NCBI RefSeq assembly: GCF_019428685.1
Contig: NZ_CP080096.1
Span: 1,054,001 to 1,118,000 of the forward strand
DNA from: Paraburkholderia edwinii
GTDB lineage: Bacteria > Pseudomonadota > Gammaproteobacteria > Burkholderiales > Burkholderiaceae
Length of the DNA stretch: 64,000 bases
Direction: 5' to 3'
In this document: positions 1-8,994 of the stretch, piece by piece
Numbering within the stretch: the first letter of the stretch is position 1
Layout: each line of letters begins with the position of its first letter
Program-made: the position numbers and the translations under genes
Notes under the pieces: generated by a model
What the model saw: only the letters and a program-made list of their open reading frames with translations
The model's database searches: none
What the model was told of the DNA's origin: nothing

Positions 1-791
1 CGGGCCGCACGCCGGAAAGCGTCAGCCAGCTCGTGCTGACCGACGCGCGTCCGATTCCGGTGCCGTCGCAAGGTGTGCCGGTCACACTGCCGTCCGAGGC
101 GTTGCTGCGCCGTCCCGATGTGCAGACCGCGTACGCAAGGGTCGAACAGCGTGCCGCGGAGGTTGGTGTATCGCGCTCCGAGCGCTATCCGAAGTTTCAG
201 CTTAACCTGACGGACGGGTTGCTCGCGGCGTCGTGGGTCGGTACGCCGACGCTGACCGATAACCTGTTCAGTGCCGCATTGAGCGCAACGAGCCCGATTT
301 TCAACGCGGGCCGTATCACCGCGAATATCGATGCAAGCGAAAGCCGGATGCGCGAATCGCAACTCGGGCTGCAGCAGACGATGCTCAACGCGCTCAAGGA
401 GATCGAGGACACGCGCAGCGACCTGGTGAGCGGCGGGACGCAGGTGGACCGGCTCGGCGGCGCGCTCGACTCTTCAGGCAAGGCGTTGAAGCTGTCGACG
501 CAACTCTATAAAGGCGGTGCGTCGAGTTTTCTCGATGTGCTCGATGCGCAGCAGGCCTACCTCGTCGATGCCGAAGCGTTGAACGAAGCGAAGCGCACGC
601 ATGCGCAAGCAGCCGTCGCGCTGTACCGGTCGCTCGGTGGTGGCTGGAATGCCGCGGCGGATACGGCGACGGCCGCAAATACGGCAAATACGGCGAATGC
701 GGCAAATACGGGCAATCCGGTTACGGGAGTACCTGCAATACCGGCAGCTTTGCCGGTGGCCGCTTCGTCTGCATCGGTCGCGGCCAATTAA
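1..791 (+). CDS. RND efflux outer-membrane factor, NodT/OprM family (5' truncated)
   Basis: This is the C-terminal part of an outer-membrane channel protein of a tripartite RND efflux pump. The reading frame is open from base 3 and enters from outside the window, so the signal peptide and first half are missing. The visible part holds the usual family block LLRRPDVQTAY, the FNAGRI segment and a late helix with YKGGASSFLDVLDAQQ, a typical second-repeat motif of TolC/OprM-like proteins. Such proteins form a trimeric beta-barrel with a periplasmic alpha-helical tunnel. The last 50 residues are an Ala/Thr/Asn-rich low-complexity tail built from near-repeats of an Ala-Asn-Thr unit and are probably disordered. 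The pump and adaptor genes would lie to the left. Family assignment is firm; the pump's substrate is unknown. Confidence 0.9.
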   Translation, partial: GRTPESVSQLVLTDARPIPVPSQGVPVTLPSEALLRRPDVQTAYARVEQRAAEVGVSRSERYPKFQLNLTDGLLAASWVGTPTLTDNLFSAALSATSPIFNAGRITANIDASESRMRESQLGLQQTMLNALKEIEDTRSDLVSGGTQVDRLGGALDSSGKALKLSTQLYKGGASSFLDVLDAQQAYLVDAEALNEAKRTHAQAAVALYRSLGGGWNAAADTATAANTANTANAANTGNPVTGVPAIPAALPVAASSASVAAN

Positions 792-905
792 TCGGCGGGC
801 GAGCGCGCTAACCGGCCGCTTCGACCATCGCCGCATGAACATCGGCGCCTCGCGTCCGGCGTGAGCGAGGCTTCCACGTGTAGCACTTCCTTGTGAGGAA
901 CAACG

Positions 906-2090
906 ATGACTTCTCGAGATATCGTGATCAGCAATCCGGTCAGAACCGCGATCGGCGCATTCGGCGGCACGCTCAAAGACGTGCCGGCGACCGACCTGGG
1001 TGGGCTCGTCGTGCGCGAAGCAGTGCGCCGTAGCGGAATCGACGCAAGCAAGCTCGGCTCCATCGTGATGGGCAACGTCGTGCAGGCCGGCAACGGGATG
1101 AACCCGGCGCGCCAGGCCGCGATTGCTGGCGGCGTGCCGGTGTCGGTGCCGTCGCAGACGGTGAATCGCGTATGCGGCTCGGGCGCCCAGGCGGTCGTGT
1201 CGGCCGCGCAGGAAATCTGGCTTGGCTTCGGCGACGTCGCGGTCGCGGGCGGCATGGAAAATATGGACCGCGCGCCGTACCTGCTCGACAAAGGCCGCTG
1301 GGGCTACCGCATGGGTAACGCGCAGATCTATGACAGCGCGTTGTACGACGGACTCCTCGACGCGTTTTCGGGCGAGCATTCGGGCTGGCACACGGAAGAC
1401 CTCGTCACGAAGCTTTCGATCACGCGCGAAGCGCAGGACCGCTGGGCCGCGCGTTCGCATCAGCGGTTCGCGGCCGCGCAAAAGCGTGGCGCGTTCGAAG
1501 CGGAACTGTTGGCGGTCGAAGTGCAGGGCCGCAAGGAAACGATCCGCTTTATCAACGACGAACAACTGCGCCCCGATACGACCGTCGAAACGCTGGCGAA
1601 GCTGCGTCCCGCCTTTCGCCGCGACGGCACGATTACGGCCGGCAATTCACCGGGCCTGAATTCGGGCGCGGCGGCCATGCTGGTCGCCGAGCGCGCTTAC
1701 GCGGAAGCGAACGGCATCGAGCCGCACGCGCGCCTCGTCGCGTATGGCATCGGCGCGGTCGAGCCCGGCATGTTCGGCCTGGGCCCGGTGCCGGCGGTGC
1801 GTATGGCGGTCGAGCGCGCGGGCTGGAAGCTCACCGATGTCGAGCGCTTCGAGATCAACGAAGCGTTTGCCGCGGTGCCGCTCGCCATCATCCAGCAGCT
1901 GGGTCTCGCGGAAGACGTGGTCAACGTCGAAGGCGGCGCGGTCGCGCACGGTCATCCGATCGGCGCGACCGGCGCGATTCTCACCACGCGTCTGATTCAT
2001 TCGATGAAGCGCGACGGTCTGAAGCACGGCATCGTCACGCTGTGCATCGGCGGCGGCCAGGGCATCGCGCTCGCGCTCGACATCCTCTGA
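906..2090 (+). CDS. Acetyl-CoA C-acyltransferase (thiolase)
   Basis: Thiolase of 394 residues, the normal length for the family. It catalyses condensation of two acyl-CoA molecules or the reverse thiolytic cleavage, in the cytoplasm. The nucleophilic cysteine is Cys90 in NRVCGSGAQAV, the active-site histidine is His350 in HGHPIGATG, and the second catalytic cysteine is Cys380 in CIGGGQG, so the enzyme looks intact. The start is supported by GAGGAAC a few bases upstream. It stands alone between the efflux gene and a ketopantoate-reductase-type gene. It could serve acetoacetyl-CoA formation, polyhydroxybutyrate synthesis or beta-oxidation; the sequence alone does not decide. Confidence 0.93.
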   Translation: MTSRDIVISNPVRTAIGAFGGTLKDVPATDLGGLVVREAVRRSGIDASKLGSIVMGNVVQAGNGMNPARQAAIAGGVPVSVPSQTVNRVCGSGAQAVVSAAQEIWLGFGDVAVAGGMENMDRAPYLLDKGRWGYRMGNAQIYDSALYDGLLDAFSGEHSGWHTEDLVTKLSITREAQDRWAARSHQRFAAAQKRGAFEAELLAVEVQGRKETIRFINDEQLRPDTTVETLAKLRPAFRRDGTITAGNSPGLNSGAAAMLVAERAYAEANGIEPHARLVAYGIGAVEPGMFGLGPVPAVRMAVERAGWKLTDVERFEINEAFAAVPLAIIQQLGLAEDVVNVEGGAVAHGHPIGATGAILTTRLIHSMKRDGLKHGIVTLCIGGGQGIALALDIL

Positions 2091-2228
2091 TTCAGCGCTC
2101 TGCCAGCGGCGAGCGCGCGCTCGCGCACGCCGCTGGCGGCGCCTGCCGTGTGCCGCACGCGTTTCTGGCCACTCCTGCATACTCACGCGTACGCTTTACT
2201 CAAGCAATCAATAGTCGAAGGAACGAAG

Positions 2229-3167
2229 ATGCGAATTCTGGTCGTTGGCGCGGGCGCGCTAGGCGGTTATTTCGGCGGACGTCTGATTCAGGCGGGCCGC
2301 GACGTGACGTTTCTCGTGCGCGCCGGGCGTGCCGAAGAACTGAAGCGCTCCGGTCTCGTGATCAAAAGCACGTACGGCAACGCGACGCTGCGCGATGTGC
2401 CGACCGTGCTCGCCGACGGCATCCGCGAACCGTACGATCTCGTGCTGCTCAGCTGCAAGGCCTATAACCTCGACGACGCGATCGAATCGTTTGCGCCCGC
2501 GGTCGGCCCGTCGACGATGATCCTGCCGGTGCTCAACGGCATGAGCCATATCGACGCGCTCAAGGCGAAGTTCGGCGACGCGAACGTGCTGGGCGGGCTC
2601 GCCTTTATTGCCGCGACGCTGAACCGCGACCGCGAAGTCGAGCATCTGAACGAATCTCACTCGATCACCTACGGCGAGCTCGCGGGCGGCATGTCGGACC
2701 GCGTCCGCGAAATCGAGCGCACGTTCGACGGCGCCAACTTTATCTCCCAGGCGGTCGACAATATCGGCCAGCGGATGTGGGACAAATGGACGTTCCTCGC
2801 GACGCTGGCCACGAGCACCTGCGTCACGCGCGCGTCGCTCGGCGACATTCTGAAGACGCCGGACGGCAAGCGGCTCATCGATGGTCTCTACGGCGAGTGC
2901 CTCGCCGTCGCGCAACACAACGGTTTTCCGATCAGCGAGGCGGTGCAGGCGCGCGATCGCGGCGTCCTGCTCAAGGAAGGCTCACCGCTGACCGCGTCGA
3001 TGCTGCGCGACATCGAGAACCGCTCGAAGATCGAAGCCGATCATATTGTCGGCGACCTGATTGCACGCGGCGCGCCGGCGCAACAGGCGGCTTCGTCGCT
3101 GTCGCTGCTGCGCGTCGCGTACACGCATCTGAAAGCATATGAAGCGCGCGAGGCGCGCGCGAGCTGA
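2229..3167 (+). CDS. panE: 2-dehydropantoate 2-reductase family protein
   Basis: Protein of 312 residues of the ApbA/PanE family. The family reduces ketopantoate to pantoate with NADPH in pantothenate (coenzyme A) synthesis. The N terminus carries the Rossmann dinucleotide motif GAGALGGYFGG, followed by the conserved NG in LPVLNGMSHID and a C-terminal helical domain containing SMLRDIENRSKIEADHIVG, where the KIE-type region binds substrate. I start it at the ATG of 2229, because a GGAACGA-type ribosome site lies just upstream and the Rossmann motif follows immediately. Several paralogues of this family occur in Burkholderia, and some act on other keto acids, so the symbol is a family-level call. 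Confidence 0.82.
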   Translation: MRILVVGAGALGGYFGGRLIQAGRDVTFLVRAGRAEELKRSGLVIKSTYGNATLRDVPTVLADGIREPYDLVLLSCKAYNLDDAIESFAPAVGPSTMILPVLNGMSHIDALKAKFGDANVLGGLAFIAATLNRDREVEHLNESHSITYGELAGGMSDRVREIERTFDGANFISQAVDNIGQRMWDKWTFLATLATSTCVTRASLGDILKTPDGKRLIDGLYGECLAVAQHNGFPISEAVQARDRGVLLKEGSPLTASMLRDIENRSKIEADHIVGDLIARGAPAQQAASSLSLLRVAYTHLKAYEAREARAS

Positions 3168-3320
3168 AGCGCCAGCCCATCCGCCGGCTGACCGCGCAGG
3201 CGTGTCCTCGAGCCTCGCCTCGGGGTGCGCTTCCGAAGCCAACCGGCCCGTGCTCGAAGCGCCATACGCTTGAAGTAGAATCGACGCCACGATAAAAAGC
3301 CTTGTGACAGGAGGTGAATC

Positions 3321-3623
3321 ATGCCGAGTCCCCAAGGATCGGTGGTCGCGATCAGTTCCGCTTCTGCAACCCTGTTTTCGATCGGCATGGCGTTTCTCGG
3401 CTACTGGGGGATCAACGAGCCGGGCGGCTGGACGCGCGCCGACCGGCTCATCGCGGCGCTTGCGCTAGTCGGATTCGCCTGCCTCGGCGTCGTGCCCTGG
3501 ATGGCCACCGCCCCTGTCGGCCCCGACGCCCCTGACGCGAAGATGCGCATCGCGCGGCATCTGTTTATGACGGGGGCCGCGCTTGTCTGGATCGCAATCG
3601 TCGTGGCGGTGGTGCTCATCTGA
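3321..3623 (+). CDS. Small hypothetical membrane protein
   Basis: Protein of 100 residues with three hydrophobic stretches (about residues 9-29, 42-62 and 78-99) that look like transmembrane helices. The ATG at 3321 is preceded by AGGAGGTG, a near-perfect ribosome site, which supports translation. I recognise no family. It is followed 43 bases later by another small membrane protein on the same strand, so the two may be co-transcribed. Function unknown. Confidence 0.65.
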   Translation: MPSPQGSVVAISSASATLFSIGMAFLGYWGINEPGGWTRADRLIAALALVGFACLGVVPWMATAPVGPDAPDAKMRIARHLFMTGAALVWIAIVVAVVLI

Positions 3624-3666
3624 GACCGTTCCTCGCATCCTCTGCTGCAACCCGCCCTGCAATACG

Positions 3667-4089
3667 ATGACAGACACATTGCGAACCGCCATCATCTACA
3701 TCGCTTATCTGATCGATCCGCACGCCTACCCAACCGGCAGCGCACTGCCGCGCCTGATTCTCGACATCGCGGCCGCGCAGTGCGCGCTTGCCGTGCTGCT
3801 ATTCGTACGGCGCGTGAGGAAGAGCGCATGGTTCGGCGTGCTCGCATTGCTGGGCGCGGTGGCCGTGCCGATCGGGTTATGGCTTGCCGGCACGCGCGAG
3901 GCGAGCATCCTCACGAACGCGCCGGTGTGGGTCTTCTGCGCGCTTCAACTGGCCGTCGCACTTTATTGGCTGGCGGCCCGGCACACACGGCTCATTGCGC
4001 ACGTCGCGTTATTTATCGTGTTTGCCGTGCCTTGCGTGAGCTTGGTCGTCGCCTCGCATCTCGCCGACCCATCCCACCGCACTTACTGA
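3667..4089 (+). CDS. Hypothetical membrane protein
   Basis: Protein of 140 residues with about four hydrophobic segments (around residues 24-43, 50-68, 79-98 and 104-125) and no recognisable catalytic motif. The ATG at 3667 is chosen because the region before it is not hydrophobic and reads like leader sequence. It follows the previous small membrane gene closely. No function can be assigned. Confidence 0.55.
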   Translation: MTDTLRTAIIYIAYLIDPHAYPTGSALPRLILDIAAAQCALAVLLFVRRVRKSAWFGVLALLGAVAVPIGLWLAGTREASILTNAPVWVFCALQLAVALYWLAARHTRLIAHVALFIVFAVPCVSLVVASHLADPSHRTY

Positions 4090-4098
4090 ACGCCGGCC

Positions 4099-4170
4099 GG
4101 ACCGGACGAACGGACCCATCAAGCGGACGAGCAAGCCAACGAGCAAGCGGACTAGCCAGCGGCTATCCCA
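4099..4170. repeat. Degenerate 12-bp tandem repeat
   Basis: About six imperfect 12-bp units run in register, for example GCGGACGAGCAA at 4123, GCCAACGAGCAA at 4135, GCGGACTAGCCA at 4147 and GCGGCTATCCCA at 4159. The repeat sits right after the stop of the preceding membrane protein gene. The remainder of the 474-base gap up to the HU gene shows no gene. A TAGAAT hexamer near 4490 could be a -10 element for HU, but I see no convincing -35. Confidence 0.55.
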
Positions 4171-4563
4171 GGCATCTGCGCTAACCGCGCAGCCGGCTCG
4201 CGAGCGTGCGAAGGCCGGCGTGCTGACGCGGCGCCGCGGGTCGTCAGTCTCCCGGACGCCGCCGTGACTCGCGTCGATGCTTCCCATCCAACCTGCATCC
4301 AGGTGAGCATTCAGGCGCGTATCCGGACGAGCTTCCGCGTTCCAAAAGGTGGTGTACAGGTACCTACAAAATGCGACGTAATGACTTTTAACCCGTAAAA
4401 CAAGCGTCAAAATGTGTCTCGTAGTCTGCGGCACGCAACAAAAGAGCGCATCGACGCATAAAAGATTCGCGCGAAACGCCTCGGCGCTTGTAGAATCCCG
4501 CGTGAAGCGTACACATGTCGTGTGCGCTTCGTGGCTCACTGACCAACAACAGGTAGGAGAAAC

Positions 4564-5010
4564 ATGCCGACTTCCGCAAAGAAGGTTGCCAAGAAGGCGA
4601 CCACCGCAGCGACCAAGAAGGCCGCTGCGACGAAAGCTCCCGCAAAGAAAGCCGCGGCTAAGAAGGTCGCCGTGAAGGCGTCCGGCGCACCGTCGCCGAT
4701 CAAGGACACCTTCACGAAGGCCTCGCTGGCCAATTACGTGGCTGAACGTGCGGGCGTTGAACCGAAGGCGGCCAAGGCTGTTATGGCTGCGCTCGAAGAC
4801 ACGATCCTCGGCACGGTCCACAAGAAGGGCGCTGGCGAATTCACGCTGTCGGGCCTTTTGAAGATCTCGGTGCAAGCTGTCCCGGCCAAGAAGAAGCGCT
4901 TCGGCAAAGACCCGTTCACGGGCGAAGAGCGCTGGTTCCCGGCCAAGCCGGCATCGGTGCGCGTCAAGGCACGTGCGCTGAAGAAGCTGAAGGACGCAGC
5001 AGCGGCCTAA
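4564..5010 (+). CDS. HU-family DNA-binding protein with Lys/Ala-rich N-terminal tail
   Basis: Nucleoid protein of 148 residues. Residues 1-45 are a histone-H1-like tail of Lys, Ala and Thr. Residues 46-145 are an HU/IHF fold, starting with the helical segment FTKASLANYVAERAG and ending in the DNA-contacting beta arm and the conserved FGKDPFTGEERWFPAKPA region. HU proteins bind and bend DNA as dimers; the basic tail probably adds sequence-independent DNA binding. A GTAGGAGAAAC ribosome site precedes the ATG. The gene is monocistronic, with its own terminator downstream. The tail makes it longer than a standard 90-residue HU, an arrangement known from Burkholderiales. Confidence 0.9.
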   Translation: MPTSAKKVAKKATTAATKKAAATKAPAKKAAAKKVAVKASGAPSPIKDTFTKASLANYVAERAGVEPKAAKAVMAALEDTILGTVHKKGAGEFTLSGLLKISVQAVPAKKKRFGKDPFTGEERWFPAKPASVRVKARALKKLKDAAAA

Positions 5011-5083
5011 GGGCTTAAATGGCCTGGCCTGATCGTCGCCGTCTTCGGGCGGTGTCGACGGACCTTGCCAATAGCGGTACTTG

Positions 5084-5116
5084 AATCCCCGCGAGGAACA
5101 CTCGCGGGGATTTTTT
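5084..5116 (+). terminator. Rho-independent terminator of the HU gene
   Basis: A perfect 12-bp stem (5084-5095 pairs with 5101-5112) closes a GAACA loop and runs into a T tract (5111-5116). It lies 74 bases past the HU stop codon. Confidence 0.93.
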
Positions 5117-5190
5117 ATTCCGCGGTCTTTCTTCATTGTTCATTGCCGCTCGATTTGTCCAGCGCGCCTGTTCTGCCTGTTCTTTTAGCA

Positions 5191-5316
5191 GGCTTCTGTT
5201 ATCCGGCTTCCACTAACCGGCTTCTGTTAACCCGCGTTGGTTATCCGGCTGCTCTTAACCGCCATGTTTTAACCGTCCGCTCCCCACCGGATTCCCTAAC
5301 CCGGTTCCCTAACTCG
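5191..5316. repeat. Degenerate 14-bp tandem repeat
   Basis: Nine consecutive imperfect 14-bp units, consensus close to GGCTTCTSTTAACC. Clear members are GGCTTCTGTTATCC (5191), GGCTTCCACTAACC (5205), GGCTTCTGTTAACC (5219) and GGCTGCTCTTAACC (5247); later units decay. The period is not a multiple of three and no gene covers it. The remaining bases to 5640 hold no recognisable gene, only the leader of the following operon. Confidence 0.7.
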
Positions 5317-5640
5317 GGTCGCGGCTGCCATCGAACCGGTCTTCGTGCGCTGCACCGCGCACCTTGGTAGCGCATTGCCGTCGTGCGCAGTACGATCGAA
5401 TCAAGCCATTCGCGGCCGTGCTCGACGCTTGACCCGCTCAACGTACGGCATGGCGCGTTCGCAGTGCATAGTGGTGTGCGCATCGCTCGTCGCCAGGCGG
5501 TGATCGCGATGCCATCCGCGACGAGCATCGCCCGCAAAGCACGGCCCACAGTAGTGAATGGCATAACGCTTGCTTGAATCAGCCGGACCCGAATGCGCAG
5601 CGCATTCGCCTTCTATCCGACAAAAAGAGCGGGGCGTGAC

Positions 5641-7050
5641 ATGCGATGCTATGACGAGATGCGTCATCACGACGAAGCCGTGCGGCCGCACTACACGCGC
5701 TTTGCGAACTGGCTCGTGCAGCAGGGCAACGAAGCGATCGCGCGCAAACGCGCCGAGGCGGACCTGCTTTTCAGGCGCGTCGGCATCACGTTCGCCGTCA
5801 ATGGCGACCTCTCCGGCACCGAGCGGCTCATCCCGTTCGACCTGATTCCACGCATCATTCCGCGCGACGAGTGGCGCACGCTCGAAGCCGGCCTGCGCCA
5901 GCGCGTGCAGGCGCTGAACCTGTTTATCCACGACGTCTATCACGACCGCAATATCGTGCGAGCCGGCGTCGTGCCCGCGGACCAGGTCTATACGAATGCG
6001 CAGTACCGGCCCGAGATGCAGGGCGTCGACGTGCCGCTCGGCGTGTATGCGCATATTGCCGGCGTGGACGTGGTGCGGGCCGGGATGGACGGCGAGTTCT
6101 ATGTGCTTGAGGACAACCTGCGCGTGCCGTCCGGCGTCTCGTACATGCTCGAGAACCGCAAGATGATGATGCGGCTATTCCCCGAGCTGTTCGTGCAGAA
6201 CCGTATCGCGCCGGTCGCGCATTATCCCGACCTGCTGCTCGATATGCTGCGCTCGGTCGCGCCGGCGGGCGTCGACGATCCGGTCGTCGTCGTGCTGACG
6301 CCGGGCATGTACAACTCCGCTTACTTCGAGCACACGTTTCTTGCGCAGCAGATGGGCGTCGAGCTCGTCGAAGGCAAGGATCTGTTCGTCGACGACAACT
6401 ATGTATTCATGCGCACCACGCAGGGGCCGCGGCGCGTCGATGTGATCTACCGCCGCGTCGACGACGATTTTCTCGACCCGCTCGCGTTCCGTCCGGATTC
6501 GGCGCTCGGCGTGCCCGGTCTTCTGACCGCCTACCGCGCCGGCCGCGTCGCGCTCGCGAATGCGATGGGCACCGGCATCGCCGACGACAAGTCGATCTAT
6601 CCGTACGTGCCGCAGATGATCGAGTTTTACCTCGGCGAAAAGCCGATTCTCAATAACGTGCCGACTTACCAGTGCCGCAAGCCCGACGATCTGGCCTATA
6701 CGCTCGCGCATCTGCCCGAACTGGTCGTGAAGGAGGTGCACGGTGCGGGCGGCTACGGCATGCTCGTCGGTCCGGCCGCAACGGCTGCGGAAATCGAGGC
6801 GTTTCGCGCGCGCCTCGTGGCGCGGCCGGCCGGCTATATCGCCCAGCCGACGCTCGCGCTGTCCGCGTGCCCGACCTTCGTCGAAGCCGGCATCGCGCCG
6901 CGTCATATCGACCTGCGTCCGTTCGTGCTGTCCGGCAAGACCGTCGCGATGGTGGCGGGTGGGCTCACGCGCGTCGCGCTGCAGCAGGGGTCGCTCGTCG
7001 TCAATTCGTCGCAGGGCGGCGGGACGAAAGACACGTGGATGGTCGACTGA
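5641..7050 (+). CDS. Circularly permuted ATP-grasp protein (Anbu operon)
   Basis: Protein of 469 residues of the circularly permuted ATP-grasp type 2 family (formerly DUF404/DUF407). ATP-grasp enzymes join a carboxylate to an amine or thiol through an acyl-phosphate. Diagnostic stretches include the N-terminal FDLIPRIIPRDEW block, EDNLRVPSGVSYMLENR, and the late VVKEVHGAGGYGMLVGP and QPTLALSACP blocks, all typical of the family. The first possible start at 5593 is less likely than 5641, because the conserved region begins after the second methionine. It is the first gene of a four-gene operon with alpha-E, transglutaminase and Anbu proteins, a grouping thought to make and process a peptide or amide product that has not been defined. 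Confidence 0.9.
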   Translation: MRCYDEMRHHDEAVRPHYTRFANWLVQQGNEAIARKRAEADLLFRRVGITFAVNGDLSGTERLIPFDLIPRIIPRDEWRTLEAGLRQRVQALNLFIHDVYHDRNIVRAGVVPADQVYTNAQYRPEMQGVDVPLGVYAHIAGVDVVRAGMDGEFYVLEDNLRVPSGVSYMLENRKMMMRLFPELFVQNRIAPVAHYPDLLLDMLRSVAPAGVDDPVVVVLTPGMYNSAYFEHTFLAQQMGVELVEGKDLFVDDNYVFMRTTQGPRRVDVIYRRVDDDFLDPLAFRPDSALGVPGLLTAYRAGRVALANAMGTGIADDKSIYPYVPQMIEFYLGEKPILNNVPTYQCRKPDDLAYTLAHLPELVVKEVHGAGGYGMLVGPAATAAEIEAFRARLVARPAGYIAQPTLALSACPTFVEAGIAPRHIDLRPFVLSGKTVAMVAGGLTRVALQQGSLVVNSSQGGGTKDTWMVD

Positions 7051-7072
7051 ACAACAATAAAGGAAGGTCATT

Positions 7073-8023
7073 ATGCTGAGCCGCACCGCCGACCACCTGT
7101 TCTGGATGGCCCGCTATATGGAGCGCGCCGAGAACACCGCGCGCATGCTCGATATCAACCTGAAAGCGCAGCTGCTGCCGCAGACCGCCGAACAGGACGC
7201 CCGCGCGCAGCGCGCGGTGCTGCGCATTTCCGAGCTCGAAAGCGCGTTTTCGCAGCGTTACGCGGAACCGACGCGCGAGCATATGCTTGACTTCATGGTG
7301 GCCGAAGCGGCCAACCCGTCGAGCATCCAGTCGTGCCTGCAGGCGGCGCGCGAAAACGCGCGCGCGGTGCGCGGCACGCTGACGACCGAATGGTGGGAAA
7401 CGATCAACGACACGTGGCTCGAGTTCAACGAGCGGATCGCGGCCGGCCAGTTGTCCGGCAATCCGGCCGCCTTGTTCGAATGGGTGAAGTTCCGCTCGCA
7501 CCTGTCGCGCGGGGTGACGATCGGCACCGCGCTGCAGGATGACGCGTTTTTCTTCACGCAACTCGGCACGTTTCTCGAGCGCGCGGACAATACCGCGCGG
7601 ATTCTCGACGTGCGATTCGCCGACGCCGCGCCCAATTCGCGCGACGCCGCACGCCAGCTCGAAGACTTTTATTACTGGACCTCGATCCTGAGCTCGGTGT
7701 CGGCGCTCGAGATTTACCGCAAGGTCTATCGCGACGTCGTGACACCGGCGCGCGTCGTCGAACTGATGATCCTCAATTCGCAGATGCCGCGTTCGCTGCT
7801 TGCGTCGCTCGACGGCGTCTGCGCGAATCTCGCGATGCTGCGCACGGAAGGCTCGAATACCTGCGAGCGGTTTGCAGGCAAGCTTCGTGCTGAGCTGTTG
7901 TATGCCGATATCCGGCAGATTTTCGAAGCGGGGTTGCATGCGTGGCTCACGCAATTCCTCGCGCGCGTGTTCGAACTCGGCAATCTCGTCGCGCGCACCT
8001 ACTTACTGCTGCCGGTGGCCTGA
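7073..8023 (+). CDS. Alpha-E domain protein (DUF403)
   Basis: All-helical protein of 316 residues with the family-defining N terminus LSRTADHLFWMARYMERAENTARM and a second, similar half, LGTFLERADNTARIL. The two RAENTAR/RADNTAR elements are the hallmark of alpha-E proteins. The biochemical role is unknown; genes of this family almost always travel with permuted ATP-grasp and transglutaminase genes, as here. It begins 22 bases after the ATP-grasp stop with AAAGGAAG upstream of its ATG, so it is translated from the same transcript. Confidence 0.9.
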   Translation: MLSRTADHLFWMARYMERAENTARMLDINLKAQLLPQTAEQDARAQRAVLRISELESAFSQRYAEPTREHMLDFMVAEAANPSSIQSCLQAARENARAVRGTLTTEWWETINDTWLEFNERIAAGQLSGNPAALFEWVKFRSHLSRGVTIGTALQDDAFFFTQLGTFLERADNTARILDVRFADAAPNSRDAARQLEDFYYWTSILSSVSALEIYRKVYRDVVTPARVVELMILNSQMPRSLLASLDGVCANLAMLRTEGSNTCERFAGKLRAELLYADIRQIFEAGLHAWLTQFLARVFELGNLVARTYLLLPVA

Positions 8024-8047
8024 AGAAAGCCTGGACGGAGTACCCCT

Positions 8048-8854
8048 ATGTTTCTGACGATCCGCCACGAAACGGTCTATCGCTACGATGCGACGGTCCA
8101 CTATTCGATCCAGCAGTTGCGTCTGACGCCCGCGAGCGGCTCGGCGCAGACCGTGCGGCGCTGGTTTGTCGATGCGCCCGGCAAGCTCGATCAGACCTTC
8201 GACGCATACGGCAATGTGCTGCACACGCTCGTGATGAACCGTCCGCACGATGAGATTCGCGTGCATGTATCGGGCGAGGTCGAAACCCTGCCGCTAATCG
8301 ACGGGCGCTTGAACGAGGACGCCGGTCCGATCCCGCTCGAACACTTTACGTGCAACACGCGTTTGACCGACGCGGATCCGGCGATCTGCGAGCTCGCGTA
8401 TTCGGTGCCGCCGCTCGATACGCCGGCCGCGCTGATTACGATGGCCGAGCGGATCATCGAACGCGTGCCGTTCCAGTCGGGCGTGACCGAGGTGACGAGT
8501 ACGGCGGCGCAGGCGCTCGCGCTTGGCCGCGGCGTGTGCCAGGACCATACGCATCTGATGCTCGCGTGCTGCCGCGCGCGCAATGTGCCGGCGCGCTACG
8601 TGAGCGGCTATATCGAGCCCGGCGAAGTCGACGATGCTGCAAGCCATGCATGGGTCGACGTCTGGCTGTCCGGCGTCGGCTGGGTGTCGGTCGACGTCAC
8701 GCATGCGGCGTTCGCGTCTAATGTGTATTGCCGGCTTGCGGTCGCGCGCGATTACGAAGCGGCGTCGCCGGTGCGCGGGCGGCGCATCGGCGGGCTCGGC
8801 GAACGGCTCGACGTATCGGTTGCGGTCAGCGCGTTCGAGCAGTCGCCGCAATAA
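8048..8854 (+). CDS. Transglutaminase-like protease-fold protein
   Basis: Protein of 268 residues with an N-terminal bacterial transglutaminase-associated domain and a papain-like transglutaminase core. The catalytic triad is visible: Cys164 in GRGVCQDHTH, His200 in ASHAWVDVW and Asp216 in GWVSVDVTH. Such enzymes hydrolyse or transfer amide bonds. It is the third gene of the ATP-grasp/alpha-E operon, starting 24 bases after the previous stop, which suggests that it cleaves or remodels an amide made by the ATP-grasp protein. Confidence 0.9.
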   Translation: MFLTIRHETVYRYDATVHYSIQQLRLTPASGSAQTVRRWFVDAPGKLDQTFDAYGNVLHTLVMNRPHDEIRVHVSGEVETLPLIDGRLNEDAGPIPLEHFTCNTRLTDADPAICELAYSVPPLDTPAALITMAERIIERVPFQSGVTEVTSTAAQALALGRGVCQDHTHLMLACCRARNVPARYVSGYIEPGEVDDAASHAWVDVWLSGVGWVSVDVTHAAFASNVYCRLAVARDYEAASPVRGRRIGGLGERLDVSVAVSAFEQSPQ

Positions 8855-8994
8855 CCGCGACAAGCGGGATATCAGGGGTAGAGCGATCGCGATGATCGTG
8901 GCCGGCGCTCGCGGCGCTTATACCGTTGATGGCGCTGATGGTGCTCGTGGCGCTTACAATAGCGGCGTTGTCCGTCCGCCATCAGGAATCTGTC

